Below are positions 45,223 through 53,406 of a stretch of DNA of 64,000 bases, piece by piece. The first letter of the stretch is position 1. Each line of letters begins with the position of its first letter. Under the pieces are notes generated by a model. It ran no database searches, was not told the DNA's origin, and saw only the letters and a list, made by a program, of their open reading frames with translations. The translations under genes and the position numbers were made by a program. Source of the DNA: Paenibacillus piri (lineage in GTDB: Bacteria; Bacillota; Bacilli; Paenibacillales; NBRC-103111); NCBI RefSeq assembly GCF_004354045.1, contig NZ_SMRT01000012.1:172442-236441 (forward strand), given 5' to 3'.

Positions 45223-45279
45223 TTGAAGCGGATTAAACTGAAGCAGGAAGTAAGCGCATACAAACAGCGGCTATTTTAA
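45223..45279 (+). CDS. Very short open frame (18 aa) before the ferritin-like gene
   Basis: MKRIKLKQEVSAYKQRLF starts at a TTG 8 nt after GAAAGGAG, a strong ribosome site with no other gene to serve. The peptide is basic and ends 45 bases before the ferritin-like gene. It could be a leader peptide or a degraded start of an older gene. Confidence 0.3.
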   Translation: MKRIKLKQEVSAYKQRLF

Positions 45280-45324
45280 AAACGGCTGTAATCATTCGGA
45301 AAAAGGTAAGGGAGTGTGAATCGT

Positions 45325-46551
45325 ATGAAGGAAAATGTACGCGAATATGTGGAGGAACGATTGCAAGGGGGGGTGGATATAAGCAAGTCGGTCGAACTGC
45401 TGCGGCGCTACGCGTATATTGAGCAAAGCTGTGTCCGGGCGCTTGCCGGCTGGTTCCTCAAAATACCCGATTGGGAAATGAAAATCGAGCTCGGTTACCA
45501 TCTCTACGCTCATGCCGAACGGTTGAACGAGCTTGGAACGAGACTGGAGGAGCTCCGCGGAGGACGTCATCGGGACGCCAATATTGAACCGGCGCTGGCG
45601 CGCGTAGGAGAGGAGCTGATTCAAGCTCCGGACGAGCGAAGCTTTTTGTCCGGACTGGCGTGGATGCTGCGAAATCTCGCCGACGTTTATCGGGAGCATG
45701 CGGAAGCCGGCGATTCCAGCGCCAACGCATTGGAAATCCGGATTTTGTACCGGTTATTATCCGATGTGGAAAGAGAGCTGGAGTCCGTGAAGAAGCTGCT
45801 GCTGCTGCAATCGTCTCCTTCGGAGGAGGAGAACCGGTGGACGACCTACTTGCAAGAGCTTTTGCAGGAAGCCGGCTGCATCGGAGGGCTGGGAACCCGA
45901 ATCGGCAGAAAAGCGTTGCGGCCGGAGAAAGCGCTGTTTGAATGGCCTGCTCACATGATATTCGACGACCGGATTCAGCACGATGACTTGGGCAGCTACG
46001 AATCCAAGCTGTCGCTTCCGTTAAGGGAGCGTTCCATCGGAGAATTTCAGGTATACTTCAATGAATTTTACGCAGCGGCACTGCTGGCTACCATCATCTT
46101 TGATTCCTGGAAGCTGGATGCCCCGCGGCAATATTTTATGGATATCGCCCATCACTTTTGGGATGAGGTTCGACATGCCCAGTTTGGCGCCATTCGCTTG
46201 CGCGAGCTTGGAGTCGAGCCGTCCAAGGTCAATATGGTGCTGTTCGAGCAGTCGCAAGGCATGCCGCTGCTGCACCGGCTCTGTTACTTGACGCTGGGGC
46301 TGGAAGTATACTTTATGCCGCGAAAAAGCGTCCGGGTAAGGTACTACGAGCAGCAGGGCGATCCGCGTTCCCAACTGTTCGCCGATGTCGACTGGTCGGA
46401 TGAGTCGAACCATGTCCGCTACGGGAAACATTGGGTGGACTATTTGCTGAAGGACGATGCGCGCAGTATCGAGGACGTGCAAGAAGAAATTACCAAATAT
46501 ATGGAAACCTATGCAAATAATTTACCGGACGGACAGAAGGTTCCCTGGTAG
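45325..46551 (+). CDS. Two-domain ferritin-like (di-iron carboxylate type) protein
   Basis: 408 residues; ATG at 45325 follows AAGGGAG at 10 nt. All-helical. The N-terminal half carries E33 in 'YAYIEQSCVRALAGW' and the cluster H59-x3-H63-x-E65 in 'GYHLYAHAERL'. The C-terminal half carries E246 region, 'WDEVRHAQFG' (E281-x2-H284) and 'DESNHVRYG' (E360-x2-H363). These are E-x2-H metal-binding pairs in four-helix bundles, as in ferritin-like or DUF455-type proteins. The family is not recognised with certainty. The gene is followed by an MFS transporter 59 bases on, so an oxidation step linked to uptake of an aromatic or acid substrate is possible, by inference. Confidence 0.75.
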   Translation: MKENVREYVEERLQGGVDISKSVELLRRYAYIEQSCVRALAGWFLKIPDWEMKIELGYHLYAHAERLNELGTRLEELRGGRHRDANIEPALARVGEELIQAPDERSFLSGLAWMLRNLADVYREHAEAGDSSANALEIRILYRLLSDVERELESVKKLLLLQSSPSEEENRWTTYLQELLQEAGCIGGLGTRIGRKALRPEKALFEWPAHMIFDDRIQHDDLGSYESKLSLPLRERSIGEFQVYFNEFYAAALLATIIFDSWKLDAPRQYFMDIAHHFWDEVRHAQFGAIRLRELGVEPSKVNMVLFEQSQGMPLLHRLCYLTLGLEVYFMPRKSVRVRYYEQQGDPRSQLFADVDWSDESNHVRYGKHWVDYLLKDDARSIEDVQEEITKYMETYANNLPDGQKVPW

Positions 46552-46610
46552 CTGAAACCCGGGAATCGCAAGTACGCGGTGTTCATTAATCAGACGAGGA
46601 GACGAAGTTT

Positions 46611-48026
46611 ATGGAGCTTGCAAATCATACGGAAATACCCCCGCGTACGAAAATAATGCCGGGCATGAGCGCGGGCGCAGGCAGTCCTGAGGAAATAGCC
46701 GCTCGAATCGAGCGGCTGCCGTTGACCCGTTGGCAGACCAAAGCCCGGCTTATTGTCGGAACGGCAACGTTCTTCGATGCTTTTGACGCTTTGGCGATCG
46801 CTTATGCGCTCCCTGTCCTGATCAAGGAGTTTAACTTATCGGCCGGACAAATAGGGATGGTGATTTCCATCGGTTTTTTGGGCCAATTGATCGGCGCTCT
46901 GCTGACCGGCTTTTTAGCGGAAAAATTCGGTCGTCTCAGGATGACCATTTATACCATTTTATTGTTTTCGGTGACCGGTTTTTTTGTTGCGGCTTCATGG
47001 AGTCTCGGCTCGCTGCTTTTTTTCCGGTTCATTCAGGGGATCGGGTTGGGAGGAGAAGTTCCTCTGGCCGCCTCCTATATTAATGAAATTACGAAAGCCC
47101 AGCGTCGCGGCAAATTCGTTCTGCTTTACGAACTGATTTTCTCGTTCGGTCTCATGGCGGTTGCGATTGCAAGCTACTATTTGATTCCGACGTTAGGTTG
47201 GCGGTGGATCTTTATTATTGGCGGCATTCCGGCCATATTGACGCTCTTTATGAGACGGCAGCTGCCCGAATCGCCCAGATGGCTGGCAGGCGTAGGACGA
47301 GCCAAGGATGCGGATCAAGCTATGACATTTATCGAAGATAATGTCCGGGCCCGGACGAACGGCGTATTGCCGGAGCCCGTTATCGTTCCATTGAACCGGG
47401 AGCAGCAGCCCGGCAGCGTTCGCGAACTGTTCAAAGGCGTTTATCGCAAGCGGACTTTGGTGCTGTGGTCGATCTGGTTCACGTCCTATTTGGCTTTTTA
47501 CGGAGTAAGCACATGGGTGCCGTCGATTTTCAAATCGGTGTTTAATCTTTCTGTCGAACAATCTTTGCTGTATGGACTCGTCCTTATATTGGCCGGTGTC
47601 GTCAGCGCTTTCATCTGCGCATTGACGATTGATATCGTCGGCCGAAAAGCATGGATAACGAGTTCGATGCTGCTGGGAGCGGCAAGCTTTATTACGCTTT
47701 GGCTGATCGGGGCCAAAACGCCGGCTCAGGTGTTGATCTGGGCTTCCATAGGCTACGCGTGGGTGGCTGTCGTCACGATGGCTGTATATTTGTATACGCC
47801 GGAGCTGTACCCGACCCGGATGAGAGCGTTGGGGACGAGTCTGGCCAGTGCCTGGCTGCGTCTTTCCTCGATTATCGGACCGACGTATGTCGGATTCATT
47901 TTGACCAATTCATCCATTTCGTACGTATTTTTGGGATTCGGCGTCGTTTCGCTTGCCGGAGGCATCATATTCGGTTTGTTCGGGATCGAAACGAAGGGCA
48001 AAAGCTTGGAGGAGCTTTCTCCTTAA
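46611..48026 (+). CDS. MFS transporter (sugar/aromatic-acid or NiaP-like porter)
   Basis: 471 residues, ribosome site 'GACGAGGAGACG' before the ATG. Twelve membrane segments with a polar N-terminus of about 45 residues. 'FFDAFDALAIAYALPVLIKE' in helix 1 and 'GFLAEKFGRLRMTIYT' in loop 2-3 (the MFS A-motif) are clear, with 'RFIQGIGLGGEVPLAASYIN' in helix 4-5 and 'ELYPTRMRALGT' in loop 10-11. These features resemble aromatic-acid:H+ symporters and niacin porter NiaP. Probably co-transcribed with the ferritin-like gene. Substrate unknown. Confidence 0.9.
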   Translation: MELANHTEIPPRTKIMPGMSAGAGSPEEIAARIERLPLTRWQTKARLIVGTATFFDAFDALAIAYALPVLIKEFNLSAGQIGMVISIGFLGQLIGALLTGFLAEKFGRLRMTIYTILLFSVTGFFVAASWSLGSLLFFRFIQGIGLGGEVPLAASYINEITKAQRRGKFVLLYELIFSFGLMAVAIASYYLIPTLGWRWIFIIGGIPAILTLFMRRQLPESPRWLAGVGRAKDADQAMTFIEDNVRARTNGVLPEPVIVPLNREQQPGSVRELFKGVYRKRTLVLWSIWFTSYLAFYGVSTWVPSIFKSVFNLSVEQSLLYGLVLILAGVVSAFICALTIDIVGRKAWITSSMLLGAASFITLWLIGAKTPAQVLIWASIGYAWVAVVTMAVYLYTPELYPTRMRALGTSLASAWLRLSSIIGPTYVGFILTNSSISYVFLGFGVVSLAGGIIFGLFGIETKGKSLEELSP

Positions 48027-48120
48027 AAAGCGATCTTGCAAGCGTGACACTCTGGGTGGCAGCACTGTCATCCATCCTGCAAGCTCAGTAAGTCAGCGAG
48101 TTTATACGATATTCGGCGAG

Positions 48121-48178
48121 CCCCTTCGTCTGCGCGAGATCACCTTGGTGAAATCAGCGTGCAGGCTGAGGGGTTTTT
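48121..48178 (+). terminator. Terminator of the MFS gene
   Basis: A 13-position stem (CCCCT...TGC at 48121-48133 with GCA...AGGGG at 48161-48173, one mismatch and some G-U pairs) holds an inner TCACC/GGTGA hairpin and ends in TTTTT. Confidence 0.6.
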
Positions 48179-48182
48179 AGTT

Positions 48183-48354
48183 GAAAGTATAAGATTTTAT
48201 ACTTTGCTTCGCACAACTTTGATAAACGCGCTCGTCCCCCAAGGATGGCGAAGCCGTTTATCCTAGTTGAATAGAAAGTATAAGTTTTATACTTTGCTTT
48301 GCACAACCTTGACAAACGCGCCTGTCCTTTAAGGGCGGCGGAGCCGCTTATCCT
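48183..48354. repeat. Two tandem copies of an 81-82 bp palindromic repeat
   Basis: Copies at 48183-48264 and 48274-48354. Each starts with a hairpin (AAAGTATAA paired with TTATACTTT), runs through GC(T)TTGCACAAC and ends with a second inverted repeat (ATAAACG...CGTTTAT in copy 1; degenerate in copy 2). Identity between copies is roughly 80-85 percent by eye. It lies in the gene-free stretch 48027-48901, which otherwise holds the MFS terminator and the TIR-bounded element. Confidence 0.75.
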
Positions 48355-48525
48355 TGGGCGAACGCTTTATAAATTTAACGCAATGCCCAGAGTATAGGGT
48401 ATGGCCGTGGGATGGAGAGGCGGTAACGCCCCCTTTGAAGCGCGTATTTGCTTTGAACCGGGGTTGCGCGAATTCAGTAAAAGGCCCAGTGAGATATTGC
48501 ACTGCCGTTATGGTAAATTTATACT

Positions 48526-48868
48526 ATAAGTTGAACTAAAGAAACCCGCGTGCGTGTAAAGCAATAGAACATACATAATCCAGCAGATGATCCTGCTCCA
48601 ATAAAACGAAATTCCTACAATAATGCAGGCTTTTTTTATCGAAATGACTTGTTCATAAGGAATTCCTGCATATATGCAGGTGTTCTCACGGATTAGGGAT
48701 CGATCAGAAGCGGAAGCGGAGAAAACATGCAGTTTATCAGGAATTTAATCACGCGAATTGATGAGCAGAAGAAAAGATGTACAATTGCATCTTTTCCTAT
48801 CATCCTTTCTCAATCGTTGCTTTGGAATAAATCCTTTCCAATGAAACGAAACCATTAGTTCAACATAT
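48526..48868. mobile_element. Possible MITE-like element bounded by 14-bp inverted repeats
   Basis: ATAAGTTGAACTAA (48526-48539) and TTAGTTCAACATAT (48855-48868) are inverted repeats matching at 13 of 14 positions. The 343 bp between them encode no protein. They hold two related palindromic stretches (AATTCCTACAATAATGCAGG and AATTCCTGCATATATGCAGG) and an AAAAGATG/CATCTTTT hairpin (48772-48795). Size and structure fit a non-autonomous element. No clear target duplication is visible. Confidence 0.4.
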
Positions 48869-48901
48869 ACAGACTAATAACTGACCGGAGGGCTGAATCG
48901 T

Positions 48902-49621
48902 ATGAAAATTGCTATTTTATCCGATATCCACGGAAATGCGCGGGCCTTGGACCATGTGTTGGCCGATATCCGCACCAAGCAGGCGGATCAAATAATCGTG
49001 ACGGGGGATATATGCTATCGCGGGCCGGAGCCGAAGCGGTCTTTGGAATTAATCCGCTCCTTGAATGCCAAGGTCATCAAGGGCAATGCGGATGAATGGG
49101 TTGTGCGGGGAGTGCGTCAAGGCGAGGTGGCCGATCAGGCATTGGAGATGATGAATCGGGAACGGGAATGGATCGTATCAAAGCTGGATCAGGCCGATAT
49201 CGATTATTTGGCCCAGTTGCCGACCGAAATCGATACGGTGGTCGAGGGGATGAGGCTGCATCTGTTTCACGCGACACCGGACAGCCTGTTCGAAATCGTC
49301 AATTCCAGTGCGGATGATGCAACGATCCAAGGGAAGCTGATGTCCGCCAGGGATGCGCAGGTTTACGTCTACAGTCATATCCACAAGCCGTTTATCCGTT
49401 TCATTCAAGGCAGGCTGGTCATCAATACCGGCAGCGTCGGACTGCCTTTCGACGGATTCGCTATGGCTTCTTACGCCACGTTGGAAATAACGGACGGCAC
49501 GGTCAGAGCGTCCATCGAACGGGTCGGCTTCGATATCGAAGAAGTGATCCGCCAGTATGAGGCTGCGGATTATCCGAATGCCGCGATGATGGCCAAAGTG
49601 CTGCGGAAAGCGAGCCTGTAG
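48902..49621 (+). CDS. Metallophosphoesterase (YfcE-like)
   Basis: 239 residues, ribosome site ACCGGAGGG. Calcineurin-like motifs appear in order: 'AILSDIHGNARAL' (D8, H10), 'VTGDICYRG', 'VIKGNADEW' (G-N-x-D), 'LHLFHATP', 'VYSHIHKPFIR' and 'NTGSVGLP'. These bind two metal ions for phosphodiester hydrolysis. YfcE-type enzymes act on small phosphodiesters; the physiological substrate is often unknown. The YbaK-type gene follows after three bases, so the two are co-transcribed. Confidence 0.92.
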   Translation: MKIAILSDIHGNARALDHVLADIRTKQADQIIVTGDICYRGPEPKRSLELIRSLNAKVIKGNADEWVVRGVRQGEVADQALEMMNREREWIVSKLDQADIDYLAQLPTEIDTVVEGMRLHLFHATPDSLFEIVNSSADDATIQGKLMSARDAQVYVYSHIHKPFIRFIQGRLVINTGSVGLPFDGFAMASYATLEITDGTVRASIERVGFDIEEVIRQYEAADYPNAAMMAKVLRKASL

Positions 49622-49624
49622 GTC

Positions 49625-50098
49625 GTGGCAGCCAAAACGAATGCCTGCCGGATGCTGGATGCTGCGAAAGCGCCTTATACGCTGCATGAATACGATTGGG
49701 ATGAAAATCAGCTGGACGCCTACACCGTTGCGGAGAAGGTCGGATTGCCCGCCGGTCATTTGTACAAAACACTTGTGCTCAGAGGAGACAAGACGGGGGT
49801 CATCATGGCCTGCATCCCCGGGGACAAGGAGCTGAACCTGAAGGCGCTGGCCCAAACGAGCGGCAACAAAAAGGTCGAGATGGTGCAGGTGAAGGAGATT
49901 CAAACGTTGACCGGCTATATCCGGGGCGGCGTATCTCCGCTCGGCGTCAAAAAGAAGTATCCGTTCTACCTGCATCATTCGGTCGTCGACGTTCGCCCGG
50001 TCAGCATCAGCGCCGGCCGCCGCGGACTGCAAATCTTTTTGGACGGCCGGGATTTGGCCGCTGTATCCGAAGCCGTGCTGGCAGACCTTACATTGTAG
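49625..50098 (+). CDS. YbaK/EbsC-type Cys-tRNA(Pro) deacylase
   Basis: 157 residues with a GTG start. The family's N-terminal pattern 'KTNACRMLDAAKAPYTLHEY' is present, then 'LPAGHLYKTLVLRGDK' with the catalytic Lys, and 'GGVSPLGVKKKYPFYLHHSV', the typical G-G-x-S-P-x-G motif. Enzymes of this group remove cysteine that ProRS misloads on tRNA-Pro. The gene is translationally close to the phosphoesterase. The only ribosome-like sequence is TAGGT within the preceding stop, so coupling is probable. Confidence 0.92.
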   Translation: MAAKTNACRMLDAAKAPYTLHEYDWDENQLDAYTVAEKVGLPAGHLYKTLVLRGDKTGVIMACIPGDKELNLKALAQTSGNKKVEMVQVKEIQTLTGYIRGGVSPLGVKKKYPFYLHHSVVDVRPVSISAGRRGLQIFLDGRDLAAVSEAVLADLTL

Positions 50099-50182
50099 AA
50101 TCGCTTTGAGCAACCGCCGAAACGACGGTTAAATACCGCGAATACGGATAGGATCGTCGAGAATTGTTCGCAACTTTCAAAG

Positions 50183-50206
50183 GCCCGCCACGTATTCGTG
50201 ACGGGC
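50183..50206 (-). terminator. Terminator-like hairpin after peptide gene 2
   Basis: GCCCGTCACG and CGTGGCGGGC (one mismatch) enclose a 4-nt loop on the minus strand, followed by CTTT. It lies about 45 bases after the peptide stop. Confidence 0.55.
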
Positions 50207-50251
50207 TGCAGCAGGTAATGCCCGGCCTGCAATGGCTCGGAACGTATCGGC

Positions 50252-50434
50252 CTACGGGCGGTGTTTATGGTCCCGCAGCCATTTCAAAAATTGCTCCAGC
50301 CAGTTTCCGAAATCCGGAAAATGCGGGAATGGGGGATAGCCGCCACCATTGTGACCGCCGCTGATCGTAGTTTCGAAATGAACGGCGTTGTGGGAGACCA
50401 CTATTGGCGGCGAATACATGCGGTTTTTCATCAT
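50252..50434 (-). CDS. FET-motif precursor-like peptide 2 (60 aa)
   Basis: 60 residues. The ATG at 50434 is chosen because AAAGGAG lies 7 nt upstream; the frame extends to 50467 but only through the operator. The shared pattern is Y7, P10, V12, V18, F20-E21-T22 and S25, ungapped with peptides 1 and 3. The tail differs: a Gly/Pro/aromatic stretch 'GGHNGGGYPPFPHFPDFG', then an amphipathic helix-like 'NWLEQFLKWLRDHKHRP'. It is a single-gene unit with operator and terminator. No enzyme gene stands next to it: the neighbours are a deacylase gene and a convergent-side sulfatase gene. Presumed peptide precursor, or small regulatory protein. Confidence 0.75.
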   Translation of the reverse strand: MMKNRMYSPPIVVSHNAVHFETTISGGHNGGGYPPFPHFPDFGNWLEQFLKWLRDHKHRP

Positions 50435-50460
50435 GCGCACGCTCCTTTCATTGAAATTTT

Positions 50461-50475
50461 GATACAAAATGTATC
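50461..50475 (-). promoter_or_regulatory. Perfect palindromic operator upstream of peptide gene 2
   Basis: GATACATTTTGTATC on the minus strand is a perfect GATACA-N3-TGTATC palindrome, located 27 bases before the peptide start. It overlaps the -10 region of a promoter whose -35 is TTGACT, 17 bp upstream. Confidence 0.6.
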
Positions 50476-50607
50476 TTGAATCATTATCGCACAGTCAATT
50501 TATGGATGGTGTCGAAATAGGGGAGAAGCGTAAATTTTTTTCCTCTATGTCGGAATGTATGGAGGGGAATGGGAACGCGTTGAACAGCCCCGTCCCCGGG
50601 CTCATGG

Positions 50608-50639
50608 CAAAGGCCGTTCCCATTCCGGGAACGGCCCTT
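50608..50639 (-). terminator. Hairpin after the third sulfatase gene
   Basis: AAGGCCGTTCCC pairs with GGGAACGGCCCTT around a 5-nt loop, directly after the sulfatase stop at 50645. The T-run is short, so termination efficiency is uncertain. Confidence 0.55.
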
Positions 50640-50644
50640 GCCTG

Positions 50645-52156
50645 TCAGGCGTGCCAAATGCGCGGCATGGCCAACGGCTCTTTGCCCAGCTCGGCCCATA
50701 TATATTTGAGCAGCAGCTCGCTTTTTAACGAAGCGGCTTCAGGTTCGTCCCATAAATTGTTCAGCTCGAGCGGGTCTTCCTGCAGATCGAAAATTTCTCC
50801 GTACATCTGGTTATAGTAAACGGTAATTTTGTAACGTTCGTCCACGTACGTTTTTTGATGGATTGTCGTCGGCTCATGCCGGAACTCGCAAATGGCGTGA
50901 TCCCGTGCTGCGCTCTTGGTGCCGAGCCAAACCTCGCTCTGGTCGACCCCGGTCATCGCATGCGGAATTTCCAAACCGGCCAATGACAAAAAGGTCGGCG
51001 CCAGATCGACAAGCGATTGAAGGGCGGGCGAGGTCCGGCCGGCCGGCACGTTTCCCGGATAGCGGACGAGGAAAGGCAGCCTGATCAAATCCTCGTAGTG
51101 GAAGCCGCCTTTGTACTGCAGACCGTGCTGTCCGAAAAAATGCCCGTGATCCGTTGTGAATACGACGATCGTCTGCTCGGCCAATCCCAGTTCATCCAGC
51201 TTATCCAGAATACTGCCGACATATTTATCCAGCAGGCTGATCATGCCGTAATATGTAGCGACCAGCTGCTTGCGTTCGCTATCCGGCAAATTCACATGGG
51301 AATGATAGCCGTGGATGCCGTGCCCGGATTGCTTCAAATAGCTGAAATCGGGATCATGCTCCTGCGTTTTGCGGAAATGCTCCGGATTGCGGTCATGCTC
51401 GCCGGGAGTGACGGCCGGAATCGTCAGCCGCTCGGGATCATACATCGTATCCCACGGCTCGGGAGCGAGGTAAGGAGGATGCGGGTCGAAAAAGCTGGAC
51501 CAGAGGAAAAACGGCTCATCGTTTTCCTTATACTGTTCCAGCAGCGCATTGCTGCGCTCCGCAATCCATGTATTATAATGAAACCGTTCGGGGATCGGCC
51601 ATTTATGCTGAATCTCAGGGTCCATCGTACCTGTCGGCCCGACAAAATAGTCCCGCCAGTTGGCGCAGCCGTTTTCCTCCAGCCAAAGCGCGTAATGCTG
51701 GCCGACATGGGCCTCGTTCGTATGGTTGCGCGCCAGCTCCACATGATCGAAGCCGTAGAAAGGTCCGTTATGCTCCTTCCAATAATCGAGGTCCTGAAGG
51801 AGCGGGTACGCCTCGACGGACGGGTACGCCTCCGTGCTTTTTAACGGCTGAAAGTGGGCTTTGCCCACAAGCGCCGTCCGGTACCCGGCCTTGCTGAAAT
51901 CGTCGCCTACCGTATGACGGTCTTCGAGCAGCTTCGTACCGAGCGTCCACGCACCATGCTGGCTCGGATACATGCCGGTCACGATCGACGCGCGGGTCGG
52001 CGTGCAGGTCGGATTCGGACAGTAGGCTCTTGTGAAGGTCGTGCCTTCGCGCACCAGCCTGTCCAAATTAGGCGTCTTCAGCTCGGGCTGAAAAGCGCCG
52101 ATTGTATTCCAATGCTGCTGATCGCTCGTAATCAGCAAAATGTTCGGACGATTCAT
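50645..52156 (-). CDS. Cys-type sulfatase, copy 3
   Basis: 503 residues; ATG at 52156 follows AAGGAGAGG. Formylglycine motif C51-T-P-T-R in 'NPTCTPTRASIVTGMYPSQH'. Metal ligands in 'LLITSDQQHWNT' and 'VFTTDHGHFFGQHGLQYKGG'. No signal peptide, so cytoplasmic. It stands apart from transport genes, divergent to an AraC regulator at 52370, which is its likely controller. Size and motifs match S1-family sulfatases. Confidence 0.92.
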   Translation of the reverse strand: MNRPNILLITSDQQHWNTIGAFQPELKTPNLDRLVREGTTFTRAYCPNPTCTPTRASIVTGMYPSQHGAWTLGTKLLEDRHTVGDDFSKAGYRTALVGKAHFQPLKSTEAYPSVEAYPLLQDLDYWKEHNGPFYGFDHVELARNHTNEAHVGQHYALWLEENGCANWRDYFVGPTGTMDPEIQHKWPIPERFHYNTWIAERSNALLEQYKENDEPFFLWSSFFDPHPPYLAPEPWDTMYDPERLTIPAVTPGEHDRNPEHFRKTQEHDPDFSYLKQSGHGIHGYHSHVNLPDSERKQLVATYYGMISLLDKYVGSILDKLDELGLAEQTIVVFTTDHGHFFGQHGLQYKGGFHYEDLIRLPFLVRYPGNVPAGRTSPALQSLVDLAPTFLSLAGLEIPHAMTGVDQSEVWLGTKSAARDHAICEFRHEPTTIHQKTYVDERYKITVYYNQMYGEIFDLQEDPLELNNLWDEPEAASLKSELLLKYIWAELGKEPLAMPRIWHA

Positions 52157-52369
52157 GGAATCCTCTCCTTGTGAATGATGTTGCGACACCTAAGTTTAAC
52201 TCAGCTTAAAATCCGGCGAATAAATGTTTGGCATAGATTGATTTCTACAGTATAGCTTGACTCGGCCGCCGCCGGAATGACACAATGTATTTAGCAAAAT
52301 GTTGGTTTATCAAGGCCGGAGTCGAATAGGGCGCACATCGGATCGGGCTTGAAATAAGGAGAGGTGCGG

Positions 52370-53311
52370 ATGCAGGAATACAGCGGTGAATTCGCTGAAT
52401 TTTGGTATAATGTGCCGACCGCGCTGGAGAAGGCGGGGGCGCTGTGGCTCGTTCGTTCGGGGCGGAATATCGCGAAGCCGGGCTATGCCGTAGGACCGAA
52501 GGTCATTGATTGCTACGGATTTCATTTTATTATGGAAGGGAAAGTCCGGCTTGAGTATAACGGCGAATCGCAGCTGCTGCAAAAGAACGATTTGTTCTGC
52601 CTGATGCCGCATATTTCTTATTATTATCGCATGGCTCCTTCGGTCCAAAGCCTGCGAATGGTCTGGATTACGCTCGACGGCGGCCAGCTGCCGGAGCTGC
52701 TGGCGCGAATCGGGCTGAATGCGGGCGTGCCGTATATAAGAGGAGCGATCGGCCGCTCCGTCCGCAGGGCGCTGGCGCATCTTGTCGCCGGATCGTCCGC
52801 CGGCGCGGCGGCGGATCCGCTGCTGAGGCAAAGCGAGCTGCTCCGCTTGTTCGCGCTGCTCGGCGGCGCGGCAAGCGCAGGCCGGCCGAAGCTGGCGACG
52901 CAGCCGCTGACGCCGCAGGATGGCGAAGCGGCTGCGGGAGTTGACGAGGCGGAGCCGCGCCGCCGGCAGCAGGCGAAGCAGCTGCCCAGCCGCTGGCTGG
53001 CGGAAGCCGTTGCTTATATCCGGCTGCATTATACGGAGCCGTTAAGCATTGCGGAGCTGGCCGCGACGGCCGGCGTTCACCGCTCCCATTATTCTTCCAT
53101 GTTCGCGAAGGAGGCGGGATATTCGCCTCAGCGGCTGATCCTTCGCCTGCGGATGGAGAAGGCGGTTTCCCTGCTTGCGGCAGATACGCTGACAATTACG
53201 GAAACGGCGCTTTCGGTCGGCTATCCAGATGTGTATTCGTTTTCCCGCGCGTTTAAGAAGTATTACGGCAAACCGCCGAGCGATTGGCGCGGGATGCGGC
53301 AGCAATCATAA
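52370..53311 (+). CDS. AraC-family regulator with cupin domain
   Basis: 313 residues; ATG at 52370 after AAGGAGAGG, preferred to the GTG two codons earlier. N-terminal cupin-like sensing region (about 1-110) has 'FHFIMEGKVRLEYNGESQLL' and 'LFCLMPHISYYYRMAP'. A middle linker (about 130-200) is Ala/Gly-rich and much higher in GC than its surroundings. The AraC domain (about 215-312): 'LSIAELAATAGVHRSHYSSM' and 'ITETALSVGYPDVYSFSRAF', ending 'KPPSDWRGM'. Divergent to sulfatase 3. Confidence 0.9.
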   Translation: MQEYSGEFAEFWYNVPTALEKAGALWLVRSGRNIAKPGYAVGPKVIDCYGFHFIMEGKVRLEYNGESQLLQKNDLFCLMPHISYYYRMAPSVQSLRMVWITLDGGQLPELLARIGLNAGVPYIRGAIGRSVRRALAHLVAGSSAGAAADPLLRQSELLRLFALLGGAASAGRPKLATQPLTPQDGEAAAGVDEAEPRRRQQAKQLPSRWLAEAVAYIRLHYTEPLSIAELAATAGVHRSHYSSMFAKEAGYSPQRLILRLRMEKAVSLLAADTLTITETALSVGYPDVYSFSRAFKKYYGKPPSDWRGMRQQS

Positions 53312-53406
53312 ATTGGATTCCTGCCGCAGGTGTCGTACTAAAGATATATAGCTGTAGGGAAATCATGGAATTACCTGCAAATAAACCGTGAAAGGAACAA
53401 CTACAT

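Noticed and set aside
49178..50113. A 311-codon open frame on the minus strand
   Set aside because: It covers two well-supported plus-strand genes (phosphoesterase and deacylase) in the opposite sense.
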